The position numbers and the translations under genes are program-made. Source: Topomyia yanbarensis (taxonomy: Eukaryota > Arthropoda > Insecta > Diptera > Culicidae). From it: a stretch of 64,000 nt of DNA. The stretch is taken from positions 105,449,845 through 105,513,844 of the forward strand of contig NC_080671.1 in assembly GCF_030247195.1 (NCBI RefSeq). Reading direction: 5' to 3'. The notes under the pieces were generated by a model. That model had not been told where the DNA came from. It did not search any database and saw nothing but the letters and a program-made list of their open reading frames with translations. Of the stretch, positions 11,441 through 24,184 are shown in pieces. How positions within the stretch are numbered: the stretch's first letter is position 1; every line of letters begins with the position of its first letter.

Positions 11441-12629
11441 TTGGGGAATGCGTCGAGTTGAGACGAAAACGTAATATGATTAATAACGAGGATAACACTT
11501 TCCGAATGTAGAGAGAAATTTATGAAAAATGACGATTTCCATTCTATTCTAGCAGGTTCTGATCGATTTTGATGAGCATTTGATTTTTGTTGTATGACCA
11601 ATTATATGTATAGGTCAAATGTTCAAAAACAGTAATTTAAGGTCAAGATAACATCATTTTGAAACCGCCAATTTCGGAGGTTTAGTATCTTCGATGAGTT
11701 TTACAAACGTTAAACAGCGCATCATTTGATAAAATAATTTTGACGGTATATCGTCCAAGAAATATTTATGGTGAATTTTCTCAGGTTAATATTCATGACT
11801 ACAATAAAGTCGCAACAAATTCGCTAAAGACACGAACTCTGTTACTATTTTCCAAAAAATTAATTCTGCATAATTTTAAAACCTGAAAAATTACGGTTTC
11901 GGAATTATGCCGTTTGGACAGTAAGATCGATTTTCATCAAAACCCCACCAATTGTAAAATTGGTATTGTAAAAAAACGTAAGGGCGATACTTCAATGCTG
12001 ATAGGTGGGACCGAAAAAGTAAACAATCGCCAAAGGGGCGATACTATCATTTTGTCAATTTCAATAGCAAACACAAATTTTAATTTAATAATTTCAAATA
12101 CTTCATGAAGTTTTGGGTTTCGATAGGATGTAAAAAACGCAATAGTTCTTAAATAGGAAATAAAATCAAGTCTGGAAATATTCACTGTTGATTTTCTTTG
12201 AATGGTGTCACTGCTAGTATCGTTTTTTTTAAGAAAAAGCGCTGATTTCTTAGTTCTCAGTCGCGTTGGAAATTTGAGTAAAGTATAAACTTCAAATCGA
12301 TTCAAAAAAATTCGATTTTTTTTTGGCTCAGTGCAATATAGGAAAATTCAGTTTTCCCACCACAATGCATTGATTGAGGAATTTAGATATTTTATTAACA
12401 GAGCATTAGCAATAATTCGTTTGTATGTCTATTTTATGGGCCATTTTTTCGCTTTCCCATTGATTTGGTTTGAGATTTCTAGCACTGATGTTGTCCTATG
12501 CTGATTTGAGCGATTCTCTAAGTCCTGCCACTATCCCATGTAGTATGTGTTATCCAAAACATCGCGAAGCATCAATTTCTAAATGTTCTCAAATGATATA
12601 ATATCCGAAGAGAGTGATAAGAGTTATAA
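11441..12629. other. Intronic repeat-like sequence, no gene
   Basis: The longest frames here (for example 11937-12305 on the minus strand) show no conserved motif. The block around 11680-11760 resembles other dispersed sequence in the window. No RNA gene is recognised. Confidence 0.4.
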
Positions 12630-13090
12630 GAAATGTCTCATCACACTGTTAGGTGGATTAAAAGCGTTTTTTTAAGTTAATTTTGGATCGCTGAATACGA
12701 AAATAAAGTCCACTTTTTTTGAAGAATCATTTTCAAGATTTCTTCGAAAAAGGTGTTTTGGGCACTATTTTAGTTATTTATCAATACCTTTTTCAAATAG
12801 GTTCCAATCGAAACAGTTCGAAAGGTATTGGTATGCCCTTTCCGAAAATGTATAATGTGTGTAGATCAAATGTACATTTATTATGATTACAATCGACCAA
12901 AGTAAAAAAAAGTCTAATGTTCGACCTTTTTTTTTTAAAAAAAAAATGCATATTTCTAGTTATTTTTTTATAATAAAGGACAGAAGAAAATTCTTTCAAA
13001 ATCTAATGAGATAAATAATCTTTTTGCATAAATTTTAAGCCAATTGTCACAAAAATCTGATAAAAAATGAAGATGGTATGAAGCACTGGA
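12630..13090 (+). repeat. End of abundant repeat plus interspersed repeat R2 copy
   Basis: GTTAGGTGGATTAAAAGCG at about 12650 is the family end block. It is followed by TTTTGGATCGCTGAATACGA, GGGCACTATTTTAGTTATTT and GGTATGCCCTTTCCGAAAAT, which match the R2 blocks at 8380-8590. Confidence 0.55.
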
Positions 13091-13349
13091 ATCAGGAATC
13101 AGAATATATTGGCTTAAATGGCACGTTCCCCTATGTAGTCGGGGAATTTCACCTTCTGCTTCAACAGGCTTCGCAGCCGATTCTCAATTCACAGAACATT
13201 ACGTGTCTAGTACTACAATCTCACTGAGTCCCGATAGGGACTCAAATATTTGATGACTGGCTTATGAGATGTGACCTTTCGTTCACTTTTCGCAGGTTCA
13301 CTGTACTTTATCATGACCCTACGGATTAATTTAAATATATATGGGGAAA

Positions 13350-14300
13350 ATCACTTAATATTATTTGGAAGTCAAATGTAAAATTAATAATAATAAAATA
13401 AATTAAAAATTACCATGCGTAAAATTCATATAATAAAATTGCTTTAGCTAGATAGACGGCACAACGATCAAATTGAAAAAAACTCTACACAAACTAGGGT
13501 TTATATTCAGCTCATACAACACTACACACCACAAACACCCACTAACACGCATACTCCAGAGAACTGAAGTTGATTCAGTAACCACGGCTGATCAATGGGA
13601 AATCGGAGGCAAGGTTTCGGGAAACTCGGCAACCGAATCGATCGTCACTTGGACTTGGAACAGCAAACCATCCACACGACTTTTGGTAAACCGGATCGAA
13701 GCAATTAGTACGAAAAAAGTTGGAATCTTATAAAAGTTTAAAATTATCAACCGTAAATGGAAGCCTTCATCTTTAAGGAGCTTTCATCGTAACAACCGTA
13801 GCACTATAAACCACGGGTCGCATTTCGGATTGCGGTTTTCCGGAGGTAAAGCAACCGATCCGCGTGCTTCATCGTTTCAACATACGGCACGATCGAGTGA
13901 GAAGCGCTCAAGTTCCCGAACCAGCCTATTTCCACCCAGAAAAGCATCGCCTTGGTCCGAATTGAGGTCATCGGAACCAGAAACCAGTGAGGACGACGGC
14001 AGCGGCAGGTGCGCAACGGGCCCACACACTTCCCACTCACACAATACCTGTAAGTAACCACCAGTGTATCAAAGTAGGGCTTTAAGGACGTTAGGAACTT
14101 GAGGTTGGAGTGCCAAATAAAACGACGGTTAGGATTAAAAGTGATTTTCCCCCTTTAAACCTTGAGAAACCGCACGGCGAGGATTGTGCCGACCCTGGGG
14201 TTAGGGTAGAGTTCCGTGCGACAGAGCGGGCGGTAACGAAGGAAGTTACAGAGACCAGTGATACACCCTCTAAACCGCCGCACCAGGTCAGGGACTGCTA
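13350..14300 (+). repeat. Unclassified dispersed repeat X, copy 1
   Basis: Sequence from about 13350 matches, as reverse complement, 50296-51186. Shared blocks include TTGCTTTAGCTA, CTACACAAACTAGGGTTTAT, GAACTGAAGTTGATTCAG, CTTGAGAAACC and GACCCTGGGGTTAGGGTAGA. It is less AT-rich than its surroundings. Short frames do not agree between copies, so it looks non-coding; an LTR or UTR of a larger element is possible. Termini were not resolved. Confidence 0.65.
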
Positions 14301-14379
14301 AAATAATAAAATTTCCATTTCGCTCAATGTGCCATAGCATCAACATTTTTCATCCAATGTTAATGATATTAGGCTTAAA

Positions 14380-14830
14380 ATTAATGTAAACATATTATCT
14401 GTCATCTTAGATTCTAAAAGGTCTGAAAAAAGATTTGTTCTTCTGTAAAAAATCAATTAAAAATGAGTAACTTTTAAAAATGGTCAAAAATGCGCTTTTT
14501 TAAGCTTTGGACGCTAGCAGCACTAAAATTTTTTACATGTGATCGACACATATTATATGTTTTTGGAAAGGGCATCTCGACACCTTTCAACCTGCATATT
14601 GATTATATTAATTGGATGATTTCGACACGAAATATTGACTAAAAACTACAAAAAGTGCTCAAAAACGAGTTTTTTGAGAAAATCACAAAATCGCTTCTTT
14701 GAACAAAAAAATGAATATTGTTTTCGTGTTCAGCGACCCAAAATAAGTCTAAAAAATACTTTTTCTTGAAGCTTCATTTTTCTTGTAAACTAGTGTAATT
14801 ACTGCTTTCATAAAATCAATTTTTCCGTTA
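14380..14830 (-). repeat. Interspersed repeat R2, reverse-strand copy
   Basis: Read on the minus strand it shows ATTTTGGGTCGCTGAACACG and GAGCACTTTTTGTAGTTTTT, matching 8385-8480. Together with the plus-strand copy at 12660-13090 it flanks repeat X in inverted orientation. Confidence 0.55.
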
Positions 14831-15198
14831 TTTTAAGTAATTGTACATCCTACGGAGTTGGATACAAAATTGTTGTACATATTTTCAATCAGATAGCGCA
14901 TTCAGTACAACTGCAGATATTATTGTTTAAAAAATCGGGTAAAATATCGGCAGAAAATATTTAAACGGGACCCCTATATTGAAATGTTATAAGTATTCTA
15001 CTTCAAAATAGTTCGGTGAACGAGAGCTCTGTGATGTAGTTTTTTTTCCAAACCGACACGACCAACAAATCATATTGAATGAAAATTTTTTTTGATGAGG
15101 GTAAATGAACACAAACTTCAATTTTAATTAAATTTCAGAAATAACGCCAAACTTTCCGGTCGACCGAAACACACAGCTGTTACAAAACGAATGCTTAC

Positions 15199-15310
15199 CA
15201 GAACACATACGCAGGATACTCGGTCGCTCGTTTCAGTTTGCACTCCAATCGCAGCGTGGAACCTTCATCAATGTGCAAATCCGGTGCACCAACAATGTCC
15301 GCAACGGCTT
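15199..15310 (-). CDS. dpr-family gene, coding exon 4 (start of Ig2)
   Basis: This 112-nt exon is recognised on the minus strand between the acceptor TCTTTCGCCATTGCAG and the donor CTG|GTAAGC. With the G left by exon 3 it encodes EAVADIVGAPDLHIDEGSTL followed by RLECKLKRATEYPAYVF and the first two bases of Trp. GAPDLHIDEGSTLRLEC is the A-B strand region of a Dpr second Ig domain and holds its first cysteine; the Trp of the C strand is split with exon 5. The phase is 1 in and 2 out, exactly as the neighbouring exons require. It is well conserved in style with insect Dpr proteins, from family knowledge. Confidence 0.94.
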
Positions 15311-17591
15311 CTGCAATGGCGAAAGAGAAATTATATATATTTATTTCAAGCCCACCTGAAGGGCACCTAGCTATTTCTAAAGAATCGCCCAGCAGCGTTG
15401 AGTTATATCTATTTCAAGGACTTGAAGATTGGACGATAGCTCGCATCAATTTTCATTGAAAGAACATTCTCGACTCGAAATAGGTGGGTGGACGGGTATA
15501 CATGTACAACCAAAGCAGAACAGAATCTCCCGGTGAGCCTTTTATGAATGTTTCCTCGAAACAGATTGTCAGTCCATCCGGGTGGTTTAAAACGAACGTG
15601 CATCACATTCTAGATGCCGTGGATCTCTCAAGGGATGGCTGAAGGTGATTTAATTAAGATATCCATTAGGATGGCCTCTCATCGTCGGATTGGACCCAGT
15701 CAGCTTCCGTAGGCTGCCGAACAATTTTAATTTAAGGCTCAAGTTACCTCAAGGCTTGGTAGTATGCGTAAGAAAAATTTTGTTGAGCTTTGCCACCAGA
15801 TTATCCATTTAAACCTTTTCAAAACTCTAAAAGAAGAATATCAGTCGATTTATTAGATCATCACGATTCAATTCATGCAAAATACCTGCTGGAAAAACCA
15901 TCGGCTTAGCTGGATGGTGCTTTTGAAAAAGTGGCTGTGATTTTTTGTCACACTACCACACCGAGCTGGGGTACGCAACACAACTGCACAAAGAAAAAAC
16001 CACAGCCACTTTTTCAAAAGCACCATCCAGCTAAGCCGATGGTTTTTCCAGCAGGTATTTTGCATGATTTGAATCGTGGTGATCTAAAAAATCGACTGAT
16101 ATTCTTCTTTTAGAGTTTTAAAAAGGTTTAAATGGATAATCCGGTGGCAAAGCTGAACACAAATTTTCCTACGCACACTACCAAGCGTTCAATTCTAACA
16201 CATGCTTAAAAAAGGTAACTTGAACCTTAAGATGGAAAGAAAAGTTTGAATTTGTTTCCATAAACCTACCAGGAATTTTATTCCGCCTAATCAATGTGAT
16301 TGATGCCGAAATTTTAAGGCTTTTCCTATCAATAATAATAAATAAGTTTGCAGGGCTGTTCTGATCGTGCCTTCCGCGTGGCTATAATAAGTTTTATATT
16401 TCGATTATAGTTGTATAATGTTTTTTTTTCAGTTTTTTCATGATTTTCGAGTGGTGCTCCCACTGAGTGATTCTTAACTTGGGGTCATGCACTCCTGGGG
16501 ATACATTGATTGATTTCAACGAGAAAAGACACAGTGATGTTCAGGGATACCACAAACAATGCCAAAATTTGAAGTAAAAAGGGTTTAATGTCGAACGAAA
16601 TAATTCTATAATATCAAATTATTATTCCATCAGGATTCACGCAATGGAACCGGATAATAGTTTAAACCGACATATGCTGACCTTTGGTCTGTTTGAGTTA
16701 ATTGGCTGTTGTTTAACCAGAATAAAACTTGTTTGCCTTTTGTGATAATTGATAATCTGATATGTTAACATGTCTGCAAATGATTCCTGTTCCACAGCGA
16801 GGGTTGCTATAGAATTTTAAAATTTTCTTGATAGCCGGGCACGTTAAAATGCCATCGTTTCAAAGGTTTAGCACAGAAGGATAAAATAAAACTAACCATA
16901 AACTTTTGCTTATCACATCCTTTCGTCTCGATTCGGTCCCTTTTTTCCCCAATTGGTTTGAATAGAATTAAATCTGCTGGCAAACTTTGCAACCCTCTCT
17001 CGCTGGTTCCGGTTCCGGTGGCATTCCCACTTAGGGAGCGCCATTCGAGAGTGTTACCCCGTGTTTCACAAAGCAACGTGGAACAGAGATTTATTCTATT
17101 TTAACTGTTAGTCTGTGCCATTTCTCCCCCCGCTATGGTCGGTTACTAACTTTGGCAGTGCTTTCTGTTTCTGGTCTAAGTCGGGTTCAGACAGGGATTG
17201 GCAAAGGCACTGTGAAAGGCACGGAGAAGCCATAATCGTTTTATTTGTTTTTGCCTTCTAAATCGTATTGGAATTGGGTTCCAACCGGTGAACGTGGGCG
17301 CAGTCAACTGTTTCGATTTTACTTCTCTGCTGTTTCCTTATTGCGAGGGGATTATTTGGTGAAGCGCTGAAATCGGAATGATTCCGTCAAAGGAAATGGT
17401 ACTTAATTAGATGTTTATTTGTACAGAAAGCGTAACAGAGAAGAATACCACAACTAAATGTAATCGCAGTTCGGTCAAGTTACATCGATAAATCTATCTC
17501 ACTGTGTATGGTATGATGTAACCCGTGTGCACTGGAATTTGATTTTACAATTTGTATTGCACGGGGATCGGACAAAACTGTTGGCTCTCAC
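15311..17591 (-). other. dpr intron 3 (2.3 kb)
   Basis: Donor G|GTGAGAGCC at 17592/17591 and acceptor at 15312-15311. It contains a long inverted repeat (15734-16236). The remainder, especially 16237-17590, is less AT-rich than the other introns and shows no recognised repeat or RNA gene, so it could hold regulatory sequence. Confidence 0.8.
15734..16236. repeat. Long imperfect inverted repeat (foldback), arms about 215-245 bp
   Basis: The left arm (about 15734-15947) and right arm (about 15989-16236) are reverse complements. Shared blocks include CACAGCCACTTTTTCAAAAG, CACCATCCAGCTAAGCCGAT and CCAGCAGGTATTTTGCATGA, and further out GAAGAATATCAGTCGAT against its complement and TTAAACCTTTTcAAAACTCT. 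The loop is about 40 bases. The right arm carries roughly 30 extra bases near 16190-16215. No coding sequence is seen. Clear target duplications were not found. Confidence 0.85.
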
Positions 17592-17802
17592 CTATGACGT
17601 TCAGCTCGATGAACACCGACTGCACGGGATGCACCGAAAGTTGGCACTCGTACAGACCTCGGTCCTCGTCCCGGACGGCTTTGATACTCAGCACCCAATG
17701 GCCCATGTGCCGGATGTGTTCGACCAGGAAGCGCTCGTCGCTGCTGTACGTCGATAGACCCACGGTCAACAGCTGAAAGTCCCTTCGCCGTACCCACGAG
17801 AC
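17592..17802 (-). CDS. dpr-family gene, coding exon 3 (core of Ig1)
   Basis: The acceptor is CTTCACAG|GTC and the donor ATAG|GTGAGAG. The 211-nt exon starts in phase 0 and encodes VSWVRRRDFQLLTVGLSTYS, then SDERFLVEHIRHMGHWVLSI, KAVRDEDRGLYECQLSVHPV and QSVFIELNVI. VSWVRRRDFQLLTVG is the hallmark Dpr Ig1 C-C' strand region with the core Trp; DEDRGLYEC is the D-x-G-x-Y-x-C motif with the second cysteine. Ig1 is the domain through which Dprs bind DIPs in Drosophila (family knowledge). It ends in phase 1, supplying G to the Glu codon that opens exon 4. Only 79 bp separates it from exon 2. Confidence 0.95.
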
Positions 17803-17881
17803 CTGTGAAGTGGAGATGGTGAATGTGTCCAGTGTGTGAAACTGCATTTCAAATCTCGTTCCGAAGCCATTGAATACCTAC
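17803..17881 (-). other. dpr intron 2 (79 bp)
   Basis: A short intron with donor CTG|GTAGGTATT and acceptor TTCACAG. Reading through it would insert GIQW then RNEI and a frame that ends, so splicing is required to join LLQSSAL to VSWVRRRD. It is the only short intron of the gene. Confidence 0.88.
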
Positions 17882-18024
17882 CAGAGCGGAGCTTTGTAAC
17901 AGTACGGTGCACGGAAGTAGTGCGGTACCACCTTTTTGTGCCGTGACTTTTGTGTTGTTCCGGGTGGCAAAGTATCCCTGTGGTGACATCGGGGTCAAGT
18001 AGTTGGCCGTCATCGAGCTGGGAT
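17882..18024 (-). CDS. dpr-family gene, coding exon 2 (N-terminal part of Ig1)
   Basis: The acceptor is CATCCCTTCCAG|AT and the donor CTCTG|GTAGGT. The 143-nt exon starts by completing an Asp codon (G from exon 1 plus AT). It encodes DPSSMTANYLTPMSPQGYFA, then TRNNTKVTAQKGGTALLPCT and VLLQSSAL. GGTALLPC holds the first cysteine of Ig1. NNT is a potential N-glycosylation site. The exon ends in phase 0, matching exon 3. Confidence 0.92.
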
Positions 18025-19617
18025 CTGGAAGGGATGCAAGTGTACAGTTTCTGAATACGGGACGATCAAATTGTTTTTTTTTTCTCATCTGGATTTGAAT
18101 AAAATCGTAGTTGGTTTAGGTTTCTATGACATGCTACAATAAATCGGCAATCGATAGTGTTTTCAGATTTTAATCGAATTTACTTTTAGGTCAATCGCGT
18201 TGGTTTTCTACGAGATTAGAATGGCCGCATAAAGAAAAGAATTCATTCATTTTTCAATATCAAATTAAGAGCTAGCTGTACTATACGTAACTCTCATGAT
18301 TGCTGACTTCCCAAGAACAACATAAATAACAATTAACCTCCTAGACAAAGCCGATATTTAATTAATAATAATAATCTCAAACAATTTTTAAAACTCTCTG
18401 ACAGATACATAGATTGGTTAGAATTGGTGAGATCAATTGTTTTACATATATCTAGCAATGGACTGTATGTTTTCACGCGAAAGCCATGTGGAAAGTTCAT
18501 ACTATACGACTCAGTTGCATGGCAATCGATCCTCGATGAAAAAACATATCGTATTCATATGGAATTCATTTGAATATAATTGGAAACACCGCATGAAATG
18601 GATTTCCAGGTGAAGTATAAAGGAAATTCATTTGTTTCACCTTTTAGCATGAAAATTCTTGATATTCAATTTCACATGGTTTTATTGTGTGCATTATTAT
18701 CAATGCATAGCCACCAGATGAAAAAAAATGCAAAAGTGTTTGTGATTTTTAGATACTTCAATTCTGTTGGTTGCTGTAAAAATGGTAGTTGAAGAGTGAG
18801 GACACTTGATCCTTGGGGATATTTGATTCCCTGGTCATAACTTCCAATCTATACGCATAAAGTTATCACAATATAAAAAGAAAATGAAGTATTTGGTCGT
18901 TTACGATGTTAAAAAAATAAATCTAATGTTTTACATTTGGTTTGGAAAAGTTGTATAATATTTTAGAAAATATGTGTTTAAATCCTTCTCGAAGATCTTT
19001 TCATAATTTTTTTGAACTGTTGTATGACATCGTCGAACTAATTATTTATGAATATTTTCAAGTACGATTACTTTTTAAAAGCTTTTGCAAAGAAAACACG
19101 TTTTTGGAATAATAAGTTTCACTAAACATACAAAAAAATTAAATTTTTCACCTCATACAACAGGTATCTTTGATTCCTGCAACACTGGGTATATTCTTGA
19201 TCCCTATCATTAGTTCTCTCAAACACTTTCGAAATGTATAGAAAAACATCATTTTCATAACGTACTTGGCACTATTAATTGATCTAAAATATTTTTTCCG
19301 TGAACAAATGATGGTATAAGATATTGAAGGTTGAAAAGCCAGTTAAACAGCACTGATGGATCGCAAATACTTGTCTCGAATTTCTACTGTGATTAAAGTT
19401 TGTCGTGCATCTAAAAAGATAGTCTTATTGGTTAATTTGTCAGGACAGGTGGTTAGCTGAACTTTCGTATCTATAGGTCATAGCTGCTCTGTTTCTTTAG
19501 CCCTAGTAGGCGGGGGACCAAGTTACCACACGTTTTTACAAAAGCCTCGTTTTGGCATGATTTTCAAAACTGTTCATATTACTGACAGGACATAGTATTC
19601 GGATTTGCACATTATAC

Positions 19618-19866
19618 GGTGTCGGGCCATTAGGCCGAAAGCCGTTAGGCCGAATGCTGCAAGGCCGAACACCATTAGGCCGAATGGGTCATAAAGCCGA
19701 ATGTCATTAGGCCGAATGGGTCATTAGGCCGAACGCCATTCGGCCGAATGGGCCATTAGGCCGAATGAGTCATTAGGCCGAATGGGTCATTAGGCCGAAT
19801 TGGTCATTAGGCCGAATGGGTCGTTAGGCCGAATGAGGCAGTAGGGCCGAATAGCTCATTAGGCCT
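19618..19866 (+). repeat. Minisatellite array, 17-bp unit (left arm)
   Basis: About 14 units related to CATTAGGCCGAATGGGT. Early units vary (GCCGTTAGGCCGAATGCTGC) and central units are nearly identical, then decay after 19840. The array forms the subterminal part of the element at 19618-24923, and the same unit appears inverted at the other end. Confidence 0.9.
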
Positions 19867-20358
19867 TATGTACCATTGTGCTGAATGTCATTTGATTAAA
19901 AGCATCGTTTCAGAGACTAATTGAGATGACGGGTTCACGAGTTTCCCATGGTTAAAAAGTCATGTTGTACTAGAGGATCCCACGAAATGTCAAACAGAAA
20001 ACGCGTTGATAATCGAAAGTGCTTGGCTTTTCTTTGGAGAGTGCTGTATATTCCCTAACATCGGTTGTGATGAGTTTATTGATATGTATTTTATTTAGAA
20101 ACATTTTTTTTTAAATTTGCTGATTGCGGATATTAATACGTATTCATCAGCATTGCATGTATCATCCGGAACATTAAGATACACAAGCCCTATGTCATAA
20201 GATCAAAAATTGAATGTATGTCATAACGTCCGAAAAATTAAAGTTTCAACCCAAATTGTTTCCGATGTTTACAACGTACCCCTAGTGCGTCATAAGGTCT
20301 CTCTGGCACAATGACGCATATTCGCTATCAGTTTTAATGTTAGCAAGCGCCTCAAAAC

Positions 20359-23084
20359 TAGACCTGTGCGCCGCCGCGCCACGCCGCCGCCGCCGGTAAA
20401 TTTTAACAAACGCCGACGCCAAAAGGTAGACCGGCGGCGCGCCGCCGACGTTTTTTACCCACGCCGACAATTCGCGAACTCGAAAATCGTTGGCTCATAA
20501 TTTTAACCACAAATCTAGAAACATTGTCTATGGTCCGAAAATACGTCGTTAACTGATTCATGATTAATCACATATTGATGTTTATTTGGTATTAGTGGTT
20601 GTGAATTAGATCACAAAATTAACAAAGTCTTGATATTTTCTCGTAAATAATTACACGACACTCGGAATACAATTCATGAATCCATTCTTGCTTCGTCAAC
20701 TGGTTATGATTGCGAGCATATAAGTTACAATTCACCATTCGTGCGCGTGGAAATGTCCACAAATTAAAAAAAAAAACACTTCCACTTTCAAGATATAAGT
20801 AATGAAATTTACGATAATGTGCCTGATCTTAATCTTTGCATGTAATCAATTGCACTGGAATACAGTGTATTATTCATCGATTTTTTAACCGATTCATGAT
20901 TCCTAGTATGCTAGACACGATTACCCGTCGAGCTCGTGAACTGTTCATGATATAGTTCATGAAGTAATTAATTTTCCACATAATCTTAATATACTTACGA
21001 AAACAATTTCGAGGAACTCAGACAATTATTCTTGACTTTTTTAGTCAATAAAGTTAATACAAATCAATGTATCATCAAGTTATGAACTAGAATCATTAAT
21101 AAATATTAAGCATATTCAGACACAACCACCTACTAAACATTTGAGTATAATGCCATCTTTTTTTGCGTGAACTAGTTTTTTGAAAACACAAAAATTATTT
21201 TCAATGCGAGGTTTACTTATCATTGATTGAATCGCGACCTATTTTAAAAAAAATTCTCGAAGAATAGTTGGACAGAATGATCTTGACTTTTCGCGACGCT
21301 GGTGCACTGATGTGGCGATGCAGAGGGTAAGATTTCTGGTCTCAAAAATTATTCATCGTGTGATCTAGCCCCACTCAGGAAAGATTTTCAGTGTCAGTTG
21401 CATCAACCCGGTATCACAGACAAAAACGATGTAACACGAGATGAATTTTCATCACTCGTAGAAAAAACGGTCGTTTTAAATTACAAAAAATGCGCCATAT
21501 CAGCGAGCGTGGTGTTAGTGAAGAGATTTTGACACAGAGCTAAATGCGTTACTTAGTTTCCGCGCCCACCCAAAAACGTTACCGTCTTTTTAATCTAATG
21601 CAAACCAAAACAAACAAAATGGGCTGGAAATGTGAAATTCATTCTTGTCGAAGTGCCCAATTATTTCTTAAGTTACAACACGATGCCGACCGCCGGGTGA
21701 GCACTTAATAGGATGTTAGTAATTTAATTGATTCGGTGTATCGAATCTGACTAGACGTATGCAATGGATTCGAATTTGTTGGTCCCCGGATCTGCTGGAG
21801 CAATTGGCGGAGTGCAAGTGCTACGAAAACTAGATATACGCTCAGACCATTTTCAATCAGACTTGTTTAGTAATTAGTTTCAACCCAACATCAAGTCGTG
21901 GAATTAGATCTGTATGACTCCAGCACATCGAGCGTACTTTGCACTTTAGATAGAAGCAAATCTTAAGTTGAAAGAAAATGTGGTGCCACGGAATCGTATG
22001 CATTATTTTGTACTTACAAGAAGTAAAAGTAAATGCCAACCAGGAAAATGAAGTAATGTGTATACCTTGAAAGGTCCTTACATGACCATTAAAAGTGACA
22101 TTTCTGCGCAGTAACGCCATCAATGCCATTAGTAACGCCTCGTGTTAGGGTACCCGATATCTGTGAGATTCTTAAAGAGCGACGGTAAAGAAGACTAAAA
22201 TGTAACAAAAAACAATGAAACGACAACAAAAATTAATTTCGTCAAACAAAACAAAAACTATTTTACCGTTTCAATTTCCCAAACATAGAACAATAAATAA
22301 TTATTATGGGTCATTGGAATACAGTCGTTACTCTGCATTCTTTAAATTTGTCCATTGTAATCATTATTTCATGCGAAGTCGTAGTATGCGGCATCGACAA
22401 TTTTTCTATTTCGTTCTTTAAATTTTGCAACTTTTAAAATAGTCCCGCCATTCATTTATTATCTTGCATTTGGCAAGCAGGGTGGACACTTGTGACGCAT
22501 CAGCGAAATTAAATGTATTTCTTTCCATCAAAATAGAAATTCATAATGCATTTTGCGTTGCGTGTAAGACGTCAAAACTTTACAAAAAAACCAGCCCTAC
22601 ATTCAACAAAACATCTAACAAAGTGGATCAGCGTAGGACGATTGTTATACAATCTTTTCTGCGAAGAAGTGCAAAGTTGTCGCAAAAATGGAAATTAAAT
22701 GCATTTTTTTCTAATTTGAAGCAAATTTGTAATACATTCTGAAAGTGATCTGCCCCTAGGTGGGTACTATTGGAGCTTCAGTTGAATAAAAATTACTTGA
22801 TATGATTGCGAGAATTCCATTTTGTGCATTGTGTTCAACAGATGTCGCTAGTACATCGTGAGCGATGATTTTTTTTAGAATTTTCTTCAAGCTGGTAACG
22901 TCTGTTTGTATGTGCTGCGAAGTCTGTTACCAATTTGGGAAAGGAATTTTACTGCCAAGAATTGTTTTTAGTTGCATAGGCGTCAATATTCGTCACGCCG
23001 GCGCGCCGCCGCCGATAGGGTCCAACGGCGTGACGCCGCCAACGCCGCCGCCGCCGATTAAAAATGCATCGGCGCACACCTCTA
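20359..23084 (+). mobile_element. Non-autonomous hAT element with GCC-rich ends, copy 1
   Basis: It starts TAGACCTGTGCGCC and ends with the complement of TAGAGGTGTGCGCC (12 of 14 matches). The flanks CTCAAAAC at 20351-20358 and 23085-23092 are a perfect 8-bp target-site duplication. Both ends carry GCCGCCGCC-rich subterminal tracts (20368-20470 and 22990-23060), while the interior is AT-rich and non-coding. Compared with copy 2 it lacks about 310 bp (equivalent of 27070-27390) and the nested MITE. The TIR and 8-bp duplication identify hAT. No transposase is encoded. Confidence 0.92.
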
Positions 23085-23092
23085 CTCAAAAC

Positions 23093-24184
23093 ATCTCGTC
23101 ATAAAATTTCTTTACGAGTACAAGTGGAACCTCCCTTTGAGTATTTAATTCCCTCACGCTTCACCAATCTTTTGACGATTTTCCTAGTCCATTTAACGAG
23201 CTACTTTCTCCCAATCTCGGTGGAGTTGCATGATTTAAAAATCTTTACGCATTTTTGCTCGTAAAAAAATAACAGATGCATGTAGCAACGATCCTTGAAA
23301 CGAACTTAGCAACGAACAATAAATGATTGCTACCAGCTTTACGAGTCAGATGGAAAATTCGATCATCCAATTTGTTTGTCAAGGTCGCAAAAACTGAAGG
23401 GACCGTTCTTTCTTCTTTACTTCAAAAGATCTAGTATACGATGTACCATGGAATTTGGAGTACTTCTTTGTGAGTTGGTAGTCTCGATTAACCTCTGCTC
23501 GTTAGCTAGTTAGTCTCCGCAGCGCTGTCTTCTTATATACCCTCCGTCATTTTGATCTGTATATTCCAATGTATTGAATTATCAAGAACAACAAAGCAGG
23601 TCGAAACGTGGCATAGCCAGTCGAAACTTGTTGGAGCACCGCATGTGGGAACATGGAAGACGATTGACGAACTTCGTTTGGACAGAAAGCTGGTAGTGTG
23701 TGGGCGAATGTGTTCCTTGTTGGAGGAAGAACCGCACAGAGGAATGAATACGCTCAGAAGAATGAACGACTTCGCAAAGTCGTTAAAAATTGTAATACCT
23801 ATGCAATTAATGAATATATTATTGCTTTTGTAGCAATCATTCCCGAAATAAAATATACGATGTTAACTGCAATCAGATGGAGTCCAACGTGGTTCTATAA
23901 GTTTTAGCTAAACATTCCCTAGAAAATATAATGTCGAAAAGTTTTCCCTAGAAAATACAATGACCAAACATAACCATTCTGATTATAATATCAATATCCG
24001 GAAATAATTTCTCAGAATGTACCGTTCACCAGAAAATCAACCCCAAAGTATATTGCCAATGATTAAAATTTAAAAAAAAATCCCATTTATAAAAAGCATA
24101 GTTAATAAAAGAAGATTAAAATAAAAAAATCAGTTTAACTTAATATAACCACTAGCCATAACTATTTTTCGGTTGTTACACTGC
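23093..24184. other. Interior of the minisatellite-ended element, no gene
   Basis: No conserved frame is seen; the short ORFs (for example 23552-23833) show no domain. This is the original interior of the 19618-24923 element to the right of the hAT insertion. Confidence 0.45.

Larger units (their letters stand above)
4502..15198 (-). other. dpr intron 4 (10.7 kb), filled with repeats
   Basis: The intron is bounded by donor G|GTAAGC at 15199/15198 and acceptor TAG at 4504-4502. Exon 4 ends in phase 2 (TG of Trp) and exon 5 starts with the missing G, so the join rebuilds the invariant Ig Trp. It contains a gag-like pseudogene, several copies of abundant mosquito repeats and an unclassified 0.95 kb repeat, listed separately. 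At 4505-5600 nothing is recognised. Confidence 0.85.

Noticed and set aside
20282..20470. Arg/Ala-rich and Ala-rich frames in GCC-rich segments (also 29700-30032 and 22865-23104).
   Set aside because: They are translations of the GCC-triplet subterminal tracts of the hAT copies and are not conserved between copies.
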